From contig LWCA01000121.1 of assembly GCA_001642005.1 (NCBI GenBank), positions 1 through 50,837 of the forward strand: DNA of 50,837 nt. Reading direction: 5' to 3'. Numbering within the stretch: the first letter of the stretch is position 1; the number at the start of each line of letters is the position of its first letter. Below are positions 35,128 through 46,230 of the stretch, piece by piece. The position numbers were made by a program, and so were the translations under genes. Below the pieces are notes generated by a model that searched no databases, had not been told where the DNA came from, and saw nothing but the letters and a program-made list of their open reading frames with translations. Source of the stretch: Intoshia linei. Lineage: Eukaryota > Orthonectida > Rhopaluridae.

Positions 35128-38100
35128 CTACTCTTCAAATGTGCATTTATAAGACCCGTAATGACAATTTGGGCACTCCAGAATCTCTGTAACGCTATAA
35201 TGGCAACCCTTAATAGAATTATAAACAAAAAAACACAATTTTTACAGTAATTATGCAATAAGGTAAGTGTTTTTCGCATTTTGGACACAATAATTCCATT
35301 TCGTCAAATGCTTCTTTACAGTAACAGCATGGGGATTTTGTAGGTAATATTTGTATAGATTTTTGTTTCCTGTATGGAATTTAATAATTTTATTTCGCAT
35401 CTATATTACCTCACTACTAATTCAATCATCTTACGGTGTTTTTTATCTATGTATTCTTTTTTGTCTGGTTGTAACAACGTTGCAGCAAATTTGAAAGCGG
35501 ATTTATTTAAATTTGCGTAATTACATTGTAATACCGCGAAAGTCAATATCTTTACGGAATCTAATAATATTTACATGCATTGCATACTCTTACGCTTATT
35601 AAATTTGCTTATATTGTTTGCAATTCGAATGAGCAATCGTGCTGCTAACATATGATTCTTTTGTACAGCATGAACCTATACAAATATTAATACACGCAAT
35701 ATATAATTGTATCAATTAATATTATAATAATGATTTTAATGTAAAAGTATAAATAAATATAATATCACAGCGAGGTCGTAGGTTGCTAGGTATTTTTTAA
35801 ATATCTGGAATATAGAAAATTGAGTGGCCTGCAAATGTTACCCAAATTTAATTTAAAATTCAGATATATTTTTTAAATTTTAAAAAATTTGTGTTGTGCC
35901 ATTTTTTAATTGATTAGAGCAGTGGTTCCCAATTCCAAAAATTTTTGAATTATAGTTTACAGTCTCATGACACACCTAATTTTCCCTTGCGACGCACTAG
36001 AGCGCCGCGGGGCATGGTTTGGGAACCACTGGATTAGACAACAGCGAGAGAGGGAAAAAATTAAAATATACAAGTAAACTATATTACCTTTATCATAAGA
36101 TAACTTTGAAGTAACATCAAATTATTCAACATTTCAGATGAAGGGTCGATACCTTGCTTTCGTAGTTCCAGTTCCATTATCAATAAGGTGTCTCTCGCTT
36201 AAAATTTTATTTATATTTTCCAGTATTTACCATTTCTAAAATTTCCATCAGCCTGTTCTTCATTTGCTATTATTATAGCTGTTTTAGCAGCTTCTGGATA
36301 TTTTTTAAGAGCCATATACAATTTGAATAAATAACGAGCATCCTAAATAATAATTACCAAAACATCAACTCATATCAATATTAAAATATACATATGTATA
36401 TAAAACTGTTTAGGATGTATTCACATTTCAATATATAAATCTCATCTACTCTAAAAAAAATAGTAAATCCATTAAATACTATATTTGATTTAAAATTTTA
36501 CATTCCAAAGAATAAAAATACTTTTTCAGACCCAGTGTATATACCATTTTGGTAACCCCAGTAAACATTTTATAATATTAATTGTGATCAATGGTGATCA
36601 CTGAGCATTTTTAATTTTAATTAAAATGCCAAACAAACCTTTGGTATCCCATCTACATCGCCTAGCAAAAATTCGATCAAATACGAAACAAGTTGATCAT
36701 CATTTGCAACACCAACAGTTTTTATTGATCCTTCAATACTTTCTTTTTCGTTTAATTTTGAAGCTGATATATAATTTATTAACGCCTATATTCACATCAT
36801 TAGCATTTTGAATTGTTATATTTATTTAAAAACCTTTTTATATTCTTTGCATTTGAATGAAAAATTTGCCGCTCTCAAATAATCTTTCTTTTCATAAAAA
36901 TATAAAGACAAACTTTTAAAATCATCTATCGATGCATTGTCTCCTAATAGGTAAATTAAATGAATTTATTAAATGTTATTTTAATGTAAAATTATAGATA
37001 ATAAAAATAATATAAACCAACAATAGCTGAATATACTTCCATCTGATTGTGCATTTGTGCAATTTTGAATGCTTCCGCGTGACACTTGGATAAGACCAAA
37101 AACTGCACAGCAGAAGCATAATCCTGTAATGTATTTTCAAAATACCTATAATTTGTAATCAAAAATTAATATTAATTATATTTATGTACCTAGCTAACCG
37201 TTTTGCTGCATTAATAGAATCTGTTTGTTGCACCAATATCACCGCATCCTCAGGGTTATTCAATTTATCCAAATATATTCTGATAGCGTGATCATATTCT
37301 TCTGCTTTTTTATAATATAATACACTCTTTTCTAATTCTCCTGAAGCTTCTTTAGCCCTAGCAAACTGATAAAATAAACGAGGTTGATGAACAAATTCTA
37401 ATTGTCTTTCTACTGCTTCCCTAAATTTCATTTGTTAACAAATATATAATAATTTACCAATTTTTGTTTCGTATGTAACACTCTGCAGCTTTATCATATA
37501 TATTACATTTTTCATATAAATTTGCGGCTTCATTCCATTGCTGTAAATATGATTATGTTTAAAATACTAATACTTTTAATTTTTCCAATATTTCAGCACA
37601 TTCAAGTTTCAAATCTTTTTTATCGAGTTCCAATGCCATATTTATTCCCCTAAACGTTTTTTTTTTAAATAACAAAATAATAAATACTCTCTAATTTGGC
37701 CTGATTGTATTAAACACCTAGAAATACCACCCTTGCATATCTCAATATAATTTTGAGGAATATCCTCTTTCACTCCTTTAAAGGAATCGTGGTTTTCGAT
37801 TGATGTATTGTACATCACTAAAGCTTTCGATGTATCTTCATGTAACTCTAATTCTTGGGCATATTGTAAAGTAATCAATTCAACGCTTCCTGGGGATATT
37901 GTTTGAGCAAGTCTTAAAGCTTCATCCCACTGCAACAAATTTCGTCGCATTTGTAAGGCCAAATTAGGTTTTGAAGAATTCATAAACAAGTTTTGAGCTT
38001 CATTAAACTTTCCATTGAATTGATAAATATGACCACATAAAACTTTCATTTCCTCCTCATTTTTAAATGTTGAAAAAACCATTGATTTTGATGTTTTCTT

Positions 38101-41100
38101 CAAATGTCTATATACTTGGAGGCTTATGTCAACATTCAAAAAAATCAGTGATTTCAAAGCTAATTTTTCATATTGATCTTTTTCGTCAATTAAAACACAA
38201 TAATTCCACGCTAATTTAAATCTATTCAAATACAGGCATTTTTCAAATGACTGGTTCAATTTTAGCGTGTCCAAATTACCATTTGGTTCAACATATGTGT
38301 AACAAGTTAATAATTCATAATGTATTTGTATGTTAGAGTCTAGTAATAGTAACTGTCCATTTTTAACATATAATACTTCCTGGTTGATACCAATTTTAGT
38401 TACATAATTGCTTACAACAGCGTGTTCATCATATATAGATTGTTTCACCAAATGACATGAAAATACATTGACTTGATCATAAATAATTAAAAAATTTTGT
38501 TCTAGAGAAGAATGGTCCCACATAATGCCTTTGATTTTACCAATTCCGATAACATTGACTTGTAAATATACATCTTTAAGAGGGTTGTATAAATAAATTG
38601 AATTATCTATGTCTATAAAAGCTAAATTCACACTGTTTCTGGAAAGAGATATGTTTAGAATATCTATGGAATGTTCAGAAATTGAAACATGCTGATTGTC
38701 AATTAAATTATAGAATTTTATTGTCTTTTTCTAATATTATAATATAAATCTACATTTTATAATTTTACCTGAAAAATATAAACTAGGTATTGCTTTGACA
38801 TTTCAATTCTATGAACATCTATTTCAGTTAGAAATTCATCTTTAACATTCCCAACCTATAAGATTATATTTATAAATATATTTGGTTATAAGCATATACA
38901 CAGCAGAATATGAACCATAAGAACCCTATATCAGAAGATGAAAACTAAATCAATGAATGGGAACGACTCCAAAAATTGGAGTTAAATCGAATCTACCTGC
39001 ACAAAAAATTAAATTTAATATGTAGTATTAAATTTGTTAATTTTTACAAAGTAACAACAAAAATAGTCATTTAACGATAGTATTTTGATAATGTTTTTAC
39101 AAATTAGATTTTAACAACGCAAAAAATTAAATAAACTTAAATCACATTTTGTGTTTACCATCAACACGGCACATTGGAAATATATTTAGAAAATCGGGAT
39201 GGGAATTAAATTACTCGAGTTTGTTAAGCCATTTTGTACAGTTATACCAGATATTCAAAAGCCTGATAGAAAAATCCAATTCAATGAAAAAATCATTTGA
39301 ACTGGTTTAACTCTATTCATTTTTTTGGCGTGTTGTCAGGTTCCATTCTATGGAAAAATGTCTTCGGATTCAGCGGACCCCCTATACTGGATGCGTGTAA
39401 TTTTGGCTTCTAATAGAGGAACTTTAATGGAATTGGGAATTTCACCTATTGTTACTTCCTCGTTAGTTATCCAATTGCTTACTGGAGCCAAATTGATTGA
39501 AGTTGCAGTTGCAGTTATTCAACTTTTGATTTCTGGAATCATTGTTCTCATGCTTGATGAACTTTTACAACAAGGTTACGGAATTGGATCCGGAATTTCG
39601 CTGTTTATTGCAACTAATGTATGTGAAACTATCGTGTGGCAATCGCTGAGTCCTACGACTATAAAAAGCGGAAAAGGTACTGAATTTGAGCCCTTAGTGC
39701 ACTTTTTCACCTGTTGGCAACTCGAAGTAATAAAGTAGTGGCTCTGAAGGAAGCTTTTTTCCGTAAAAGTTTGCCAAATCTAATGAATATTTCTACTACT
39801 GTTTTAGTTTTTGGGATCGTTGTCTATCTCCAAGGTTTCCCTGTAGATTTTCCTATAAAATCTTCACGTTATCGAAGGCAACACAGTTCATATCCGATCA
39901 AGCTATTTTATACATCAAACATGCCGATTATTTTGATTGTTTACTATTACACAAATTAAGTGATTGTGAATCACAATTTGTGATTTCCCAGGAAATATAA
40001 AAAAATGTATTTATATATTATGCAATTATGAAAAATTATATATATTACCAGTGGCGGTCTACAATTTTCAACCAGGGGAGCGAAATAATTATTAGGGGAG
40101 ACGCACATAATGTATTTAAATTTGAATTTTTATATTATGTTTATTAAATGTTTCGATTTATAATAATAATGTATATTTTTTTCTAATTTTCATTCTATTA
40201 AATTTTTCAATGTTGAACATTCAACTGTCGAGTTGTTCGACTGCATCAAAATCGACTTTATCGGCAAGTTCTATTTTGATTATAAACAACGTTAAGTCCG
40301 ATAATTTAACTTGTACTGATGTTACTAGCATAAAAATAATACATCGATTAATGATAAATGATCATTATATTCATAAAACGTAAAAGACGGGTCCTAGAAA
40401 AAATTACATAGCATAAATGCACTTTTAATTATTGGCCTCATTGAAAATCCATCATTACACGTCAGATCAGATATCAATTCTATCGGGTTTTAATTTTTTT
40501 TATAAATTGAGTTATTTATGTTTGTTTCAATGTACAATAGTTTTATGTATGTATTAGTATCACTATCGTACTTTGTATTGTGATGTTTTGAATGCTTACA
40601 AAGATCTAAAATCGAAGATCCACTGCATCATCTCATTTTTTTAAGACTTACAAACTGCTTTATCACCTAACATTCATATTATAACCAAATGTTATATATT
40701 ATTTATTTTTTAATTTGTTCAACAATTTTTTTCGGTAAATCATAAAAATCCCGAGAATTTTGTCCCAGTATTTTCTCGAATACGATCACTAATAAAAAAT
40801 AATTGGGAACCACTGTATATAGGGTTGTTAAATTTAGGCCGTGAAAATTAAACAAAGTTAAATCAGTCACCGAATGTATTCATAGTAATTAAAAAAAATA
40901 AATATTAATTTAATTTGAATTTAATAAATGATCTCTGAAAGTAAAAAAATTACAAAAAAAGTAGTAGACTCCATAAAGTCTCTTTATTTGGTCGAATCTA
41001 GATGGTATTTTATTAGTGTTAATAATTAATTATGAAAATATTGAGTCAATCATTTTTATTAAATTTTATCGGTTTCATAATTTTTTTTAAAGTCAATTGT

Positions 41101-42984
41101 ATTGATGAATCGTAGAATAAATTGTATATCATTCTCCAATTTAGCCATAACTATATAATTAATTTAGGGAAATGATGAAATCTATTGGTCTATTTGGAGG
41201 GACGGTTTTAGTTTGTATATCCATACATAATGAAATACAACTTGGTTGATTGTCATTATTAAATATTTACTTGCCTTTATTAATGATATAGTTTTGTCAG
41301 CACAAAGTACAGCGCAGTTTAGTAAATTGATACGCACATCTACTATTTCGTAATTACATATTTTCCTATCAGATAATTCAATTGAGTCTCCTAATATTGT
41401 TTCATATTAATATTATGTAATTTACCTGATTCGGTCGTATGAATGTTGTAGACGTGGAGTGTTTTATCATTACATAAAGCTAATTTTTTTTTAAAAATAG
41501 AAATGCAGGATGGTTCTAATTCAACTTCGATTTTACATTCATGAAACTAAATAAAAGTTACCACATTTACATATTCGATTTACATTTTCATCTACTATCG
41601 TTATTTCCCTAATGGAAGATAAAAATACGAAACTGTCATTTGATAAACCCTTAATTATGGGTAACTTTACTAGTATAATGAACATTGATGCTTTTTTGGT
41701 TAAAATTGACATTAATTGACCTATAAATTTGTGTATTTGAAATATCCAAAATAATTACCATCCAGCGATACGTTTAATTTGCTTATGTTGGTGCTTCCAA
41801 TTTCATCCAACATGTAAGATTCTAGTGCATACTTTGTGTCAAATATTGAATATAAATTAATTCTAAATAATGATTTAAAGTTTAAATAAAATGAAACTAA
41901 TAAATTACTTGTTATCCCCTGCAATTATAAGATGATCCTGAGAAGGAGCCATTTCATATATTTCATAACTAAATTCTTTATATGTTGTCATCTCCATTCT
42001 TGTTTTAGCCGATACCGTCACAATATAACCATTTTTAAAAGCAACTACAATATTTTCATTTTCACACCACTCATAACTTATTATGTCGCCATAAGCGTCG
42101 TCGAATTTTATATATTCATTTTTAGGTTCTTCAACTTTATCTATTAGCAAGGATTGGTCAGCTATGCAGCTTACCTAAATATGCAACGTATTGTAAGTCA
42201 ATTTGAGTATTACATATAAACATATTTCTTGAGATGATTCACTCTTTATACAACCAAATTTAACAAATTTTACAATTTTTCCTATATTTATAGTAGCTAC
42301 ATTTTCTCCTATTTCATTGCTTATACTTAGTTTTTTGTCATCAGATATACAACCTACTGTATTTAATACGTTCCATTTGATTTCTGTAATTTTTTTGGTA
42401 TGTTTCCCAATTATGGGCCATTTTCTACAATTAAATAATTATTTTTTAAACTAATATTTACTTTAATGTAGTGGTATCTACTATAAGAATGTTTCCTTTA
42501 ACGTCCCCTAGCGCTAATTTTGATTTTTTCAGAGAATAATTAAAACAAGTTATTGTCTCCCTAAAATTTAGTAAGCAATATTTTTACTCATAATACGGAA
42601 ATTCTAAATCAAAGTTTTTGACATTATTGTGTTTAATCGACCACAATCCTAATTTAGCTTCTTTATGACACATAAAAATTAACTTTTGATCGTTGTTGTC
42701 CCATTCCAAATATATTAATTTACTAAATAATAACGTATTTTTTAGTGTATGGTGTAAATTACGTTGTTATGTCGATGGTATGGGTTTGAGAGCCGTGACG
42801 ATTATATATTATAATTTTGTTTTGCCTAAACATACTATAAGTATAAATAAAATATACTATACTTTTCGACAGCAAAAAAGAGAGATTTAGATTTTTGCCA
42901 AGATAAGTGACTATCGTCAAGCAATTTTCCGATGGAAAATAATTTCTACGAATAAAAATTTAAATTATCATTGCTTACCTTCAT
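35128..42984 (-). CDS. WDR19: WDR19/IFT144, IFT-A subunit
   Basis: IFT144 is a core subunit of IFT-A, which works in retrograde ciliary transport and import of membrane proteins. From ATG 42984: MK, then [20 protein letters not shown], a WD40 region ([55 protein letters not shown]), and the TPR part ([20 protein letters not shown] near 38850; [67 protein letters not shown]). The C-terminal zinc ribbons read [18 protein letters not shown] and [13 protein letters not shown], with a stop at 35128, about 30-40 residues earlier than in vertebrates (final cysteine pair missing). Most introns are 30-60 nt; one of 2.4 kb (about 38858-41276) holds a SEC61A pseudogene and transposon ends. The start lies 135 bp from IFT57. 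Confidence 0.9.
35920..36031. mobile_element. 112-bp hAT MITE in a WDR19 intron
   Basis: Perfect 13-bp terminal inverted repeats: cagtggttcccaa (35920-35932) and ttgggaaccactg (36019-36031). Flanks gattagag and gattagac form an 8-bp target duplication with one mismatch. The interior has a G+C-rich spot (agcgccgcggggc), as common in Charlie-like hAT MITEs. Confidence 0.88.
39199..39959 (+). pseudogene. SEC61A: SEC61 alpha pseudogene, probably a retrocopy
   Basis: ATG at 39199 begins [20 protein letters not shown] and [10 protein letters not shown], then an in-frame TGA where the family has Trp. It goes on through [20 protein letters not shown] and LTGAKLIEV, then joins directly to [20 protein letters not shown]: about 44 residues covering transmembrane helices 3-4 are missing. 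After [14 protein letters not shown] a frameshift moves to [19 protein letters not shown], and homology stops at [10 protein letters not shown]. There are no introns in 0.75 kb although its neighbours have many, which suggests reverse transcription of an mRNA, but no poly(A) tail or flanking duplication is visible because the 3' half is lost. It lies antisense inside WDR19. Confidence 0.88.
40049..40815. mobile_element. hAT-like ends bounding about 770 bp (uncertain unit)
   Basis: The left side cagtggcggtctacaatttt (related to the GC-rich repeat at 16223) and right side attgggaaccactg (the same end as the 112-bp hAT MITE) both give CAGTGG at the edge. Flanks tatattac and tatatagg agree in part (6 of 8). 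Beyond CAGTGG the two ends do not match, so they may belong to two different insertions. Confidence 0.4.
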
Positions 42985-43119
42985 ATTGCTGTTGATTTTA
43001 CCATAAATGCTTAAAAGTAGGGAAATGTGTTGTCAAGATTGTTATTATGTTACGTGGTAATTATCTAAATACCGATTTATATATCAACAATTGCATTAAG
43101 TTCATATAATAAATTTATA
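42985..43119. promoter_or_regulatory. Bidirectional promoter of WDR19 and IFT57
   Basis: Only 135 bp separate the two divergent start codons, so both promoters and 5' UTRs must share it. gttacgtggtaat (43049-43061) looks like two RFX half-sites (GTTAC and GGTAA) with a spacing one base shorter than the X-box consensus. Ciliary genes in animals are commonly driven by RFX through X-boxes, so this is a candidate site, not a demonstrated one. Confidence 0.55.
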
Positions 43120-46100
43120 ATGAGTCAACCTTTGAATAGTCCTGGCGAAGATTATCGAAAATTTGTCACAATGAATGATATTTTTAATAAGCTCAAGGTT
43201 TTACAAGTGGATGAACTTTTCCTAAAAGTGTACGGGTTAAAACCTTTTGATAGACATTATTTTGCTCTTAACTTAAATCCTGGCGAACAATTTTATATTT
43301 TTGTTTCACTCTCGTATTGGATTTTGAAAATGTGTGGAAAAGTGACTGAAATACCTCAAGAAGTTTTATTTAAAAATTAATACAATATAATTTTTTTAGT
43401 CAGACGACCCAAATGCTACTATCTCAGAAATGTTGAATCATTTAAAAGATATGGTAATGAATAAAAAATGTGTATTATATTTATAATAGAACTACATCCC
43501 AGAATTTGCTCCTTCCAAATTAAAAAAAGGTTATGGTGATGAAGTTATATGGGTTATAGATAGGCTAACAGATGAAGCATTGAGACACAATCAGATATTA
43601 CTGAAACAGTAATGTATCTATTATTATAATACAGTTTCAATAAATTTTAAACTTTTTATGATTCTGAAATCAGGATTATTTTAAATTTTTAAGAATCAAA
43701 ATGTTAAATTGCAAGTGAGTTAATTAATAATAGTAAATATTTATTTAAAGCAAAATATTTTTAGACCATTGTACCCTGAAGAAACATTAGGAAACGACGT
43801 AATAATTATGGAAAAATCACAAAATATGTCCATTTCTACCTTAGAACAACGAAACTCAGTAATTAAATTTTTAATATAAAGCCAGATTATTAATTATTGA
43901 CAAATCCTAAATAAATACAATCATCCATATCAGCTAGCTAAATTTAATAAGTCAGATTAATAAACTAATGAAGGGTCTACGCAGGGCCGTGGAGATCCGA
44001 CAGTAGGCCCGGTCAGGTGGTCTATTGTAGGTCCCTATAAAAAAATTTTAAATTTAGTTGACTTCTTCTCTTTTTATCATTATGAAAGCATTAGCCTAGT
44101 ACGATTTTGTAGAGTATAAGAATTAGATGTAATTTAGAAAATTTTTAAAGGGTCAGTAAAAAAATTAGGGTGAAATAAGTGTTTCATAAACTTTTTAGTT
44201 TACTGTTTTATAGGATTGCAAACTATATAATTAATTCATTTTAAGGAAGAAAATGAATTTTCGAGCAGTGAAAATGGATCAGGTTTGGCTGTCGAAGAAA
44301 TGAATTCATATGATTCGAGTAAAAAACAAAAGGTAGGTTTCAAAGAAATTGGAAATGATAACATCAGCCAAGATAGTGGAGAGAAAAATGAAACAAATGC
44401 ATCACATTGGAAATTGGAAGTAGAAAGGTTGATCCCACAGCTAAAATTAAAAAAAACCGCCACGCAAGTATGTACTTTAGAGATATACCATTTGAAATAT
44501 ATTGACCGTGCAAACAGTCAATAATTCCATTCACTTTAATAAATTAAATACATGTTGTCAATTTCATTCTAAAAATCTAAAAGAAATCTTTTAACTTTTA
44601 TTTTTGTATGACAAATTCTGCAAAAATATCGTTTATTATAGAATATAAGCCGGGTGGAAAATTAGTGACTCTTTAGATTATAAATATCATGTTCAAAAAT
44701 TGATAAATATTAACTTATATTTCTCGTTGACTCCAGACTTAATTATGTCAAAATTGACTCCGTTAGAAAAATGCATTACCACCCAGATCCAGACAATGTA
44801 AGGTAAAAACTTAAACATTTTTTAAATAATATATGTATTAGCCAACTCTAACTTGAAAAATACAATTTTAACAACCTTAACAGCAAGATACTTTTTGACC
44901 AATATTTTCTGGACAAATTCTCTTTTACAAATATTTTTTTTAAAAATAACAAGTTTATTAAACTTTACAAGAAAAAATCACTGTATCCAACCCCAAAATG
45001 TAATGGTATGAATATATAATTAGTTTGGGTACCCCTGATATTAGGTAAAAGTATTTTTATGGAATTTTCATTATTTTTTATATCTATTTATAAAATTATG
45101 TACAATTCACAACCTTTTAGCCCAAAAGTTTTAAATTTAAAAATAAAATCATAATTTATATATAATAGATGTATAAAAATATTTTATTCATTTTAATATC
45201 GATGAACCAAGATTTTTAACAATTTATTACTAATAAAAACTAAAGAAAAATATCTCACATTCAGCAATAAATAAAATGGGACCATTACAGACATTACATT
45301 TCAAAAAAAGTCAACATGAAATATCCATATTATATGTACTTATATTTTCGAAATACATATGAATTTGTGAGTTACAAAATATTTGCATAAAGTAAAGTAG
45401 AAAAATTTTGATTTGTAAAACAGGGATAGTCAATGTAGTCGTTCGTATGATAAATAATTCGGTTTAATGATAATTTTTGAGGATGACACAAAAATAGTAT
45501 TTTCAATGTGAAATAACATTATATTATATATTTGAATCCACGACTCAAAAATTTTATCGATTCCGTTCTATTAAAAATAACTAATAATTTATTAGAATTG
45601 GAAATATCAGCATTCCAGTGTTAATCTAGAATCAGATATGGATCAAATTAAAGATATGACTAAAATTTTACACAAAGTTAAATCAGAAATTAATGTTCAA
45701 TTGGACAAAACAAACAGTAGAGAAAAACACATGAATCTTCAACTAGAAGGAATAATTAAAGATTTTAAAAAGATAAAGGACACAATGCAGCGTAAAAATA
45801 TAATTCATGAAGACACAAAAAAAATATTAACAACTAAAAAGAAATATCTACTTAAAGTAAGAATCAGAAATACATAATAGATAAATAAATATTAGATATC
45901 GGATGAGTTAGAAGCTATAAAAAAGGAAATGGAGGAACGTGGATCATCAATGACAGATGGAGGTAACATATTTCAATGTAGTTTAATAATTTTAGCCCCA
46001 CTTTCACGCATAAAGCAAAGTATTAAATCACTTAAGGCAGAAATAATTAATTTAAACATACAATCTGGAGTGTTATCCCACATAGTTTTACAGGCAAGAA

Positions 46101-46153
46101 TCAACGATAAAGCCAATACAAGTGATGTCAAGACATCTTACAAACCATTTTAA
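43120..46153 (+). CDS. IFT57: IFT57 (Hippi), IFT-B subunit
   Basis: IFT57 is an IFT-B2 (peripheral) subunit that partners IFT20 and links to the anterograde train. Exons: 43120-43362 (N-terminal calponin-like domain: DYRKFVTMNDIFNKLKVLQV; GEQFYIFVSLSYW), 43400-43453 (SDDPNATISEMLNHLKDM), 43490-about 43609 (IPEFAPSKLKKGYGDEVIWV), 43766-43858 (PLYPEETLGN), about 44245-44466 (WKLEVERLIPQLKLKKTATQ), 45596-45855 (QLDKTNSREKHMNLQLEGII), about 45899-45960 and about 45993-46153 (EMEERGSSMTDG; LSRIKQSIKSLK). The last part is coiled-coil, and SMTDGAPL, restored across a 33-nt intron, is a family signature. All phases close. The 1.1-kb intron at 44467-45595 is the largest. The acidic stretch before WKLEVE is family-like. 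The stop is 77 bp from the convergent zinc-finger gene. Confidence 0.92.
43977..44045. repeat. GC-rich transposon scrap in IFT57 intron
   Basis: acgcagggccgtggagatcc and the following cggtcaggtggt stand out from A/T-rich intron sequence. cagggccgtgg resembles hAT termini (CAGGGCCG). No partner end or target duplication was found. Confidence 0.4.
44467..45595. other. Large IFT57 intron
   Basis: Bounded by a gtatgt donor and an attag acceptor that join in phase. No exon, nested gene or clear transposon end was seen. Confidence 0.5.
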
Positions 46154-46230
46154 ATGTTTTATGTTTAAAAAAATACAAATTTATATATACATATATTAAA
46201 ATAGTTGACTACATTTCTTCAAAACAAATT

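Larger units (their letters stand above)
38858..41276. other. Expanded WDR19 intron
   Basis: No WDR19 exon was found here. It contains the SEC61A pseudogene on the + strand and two transposon ends (40049 and 40815). The remainder is A/T-rich with nothing recognised. Confidence 0.55.
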
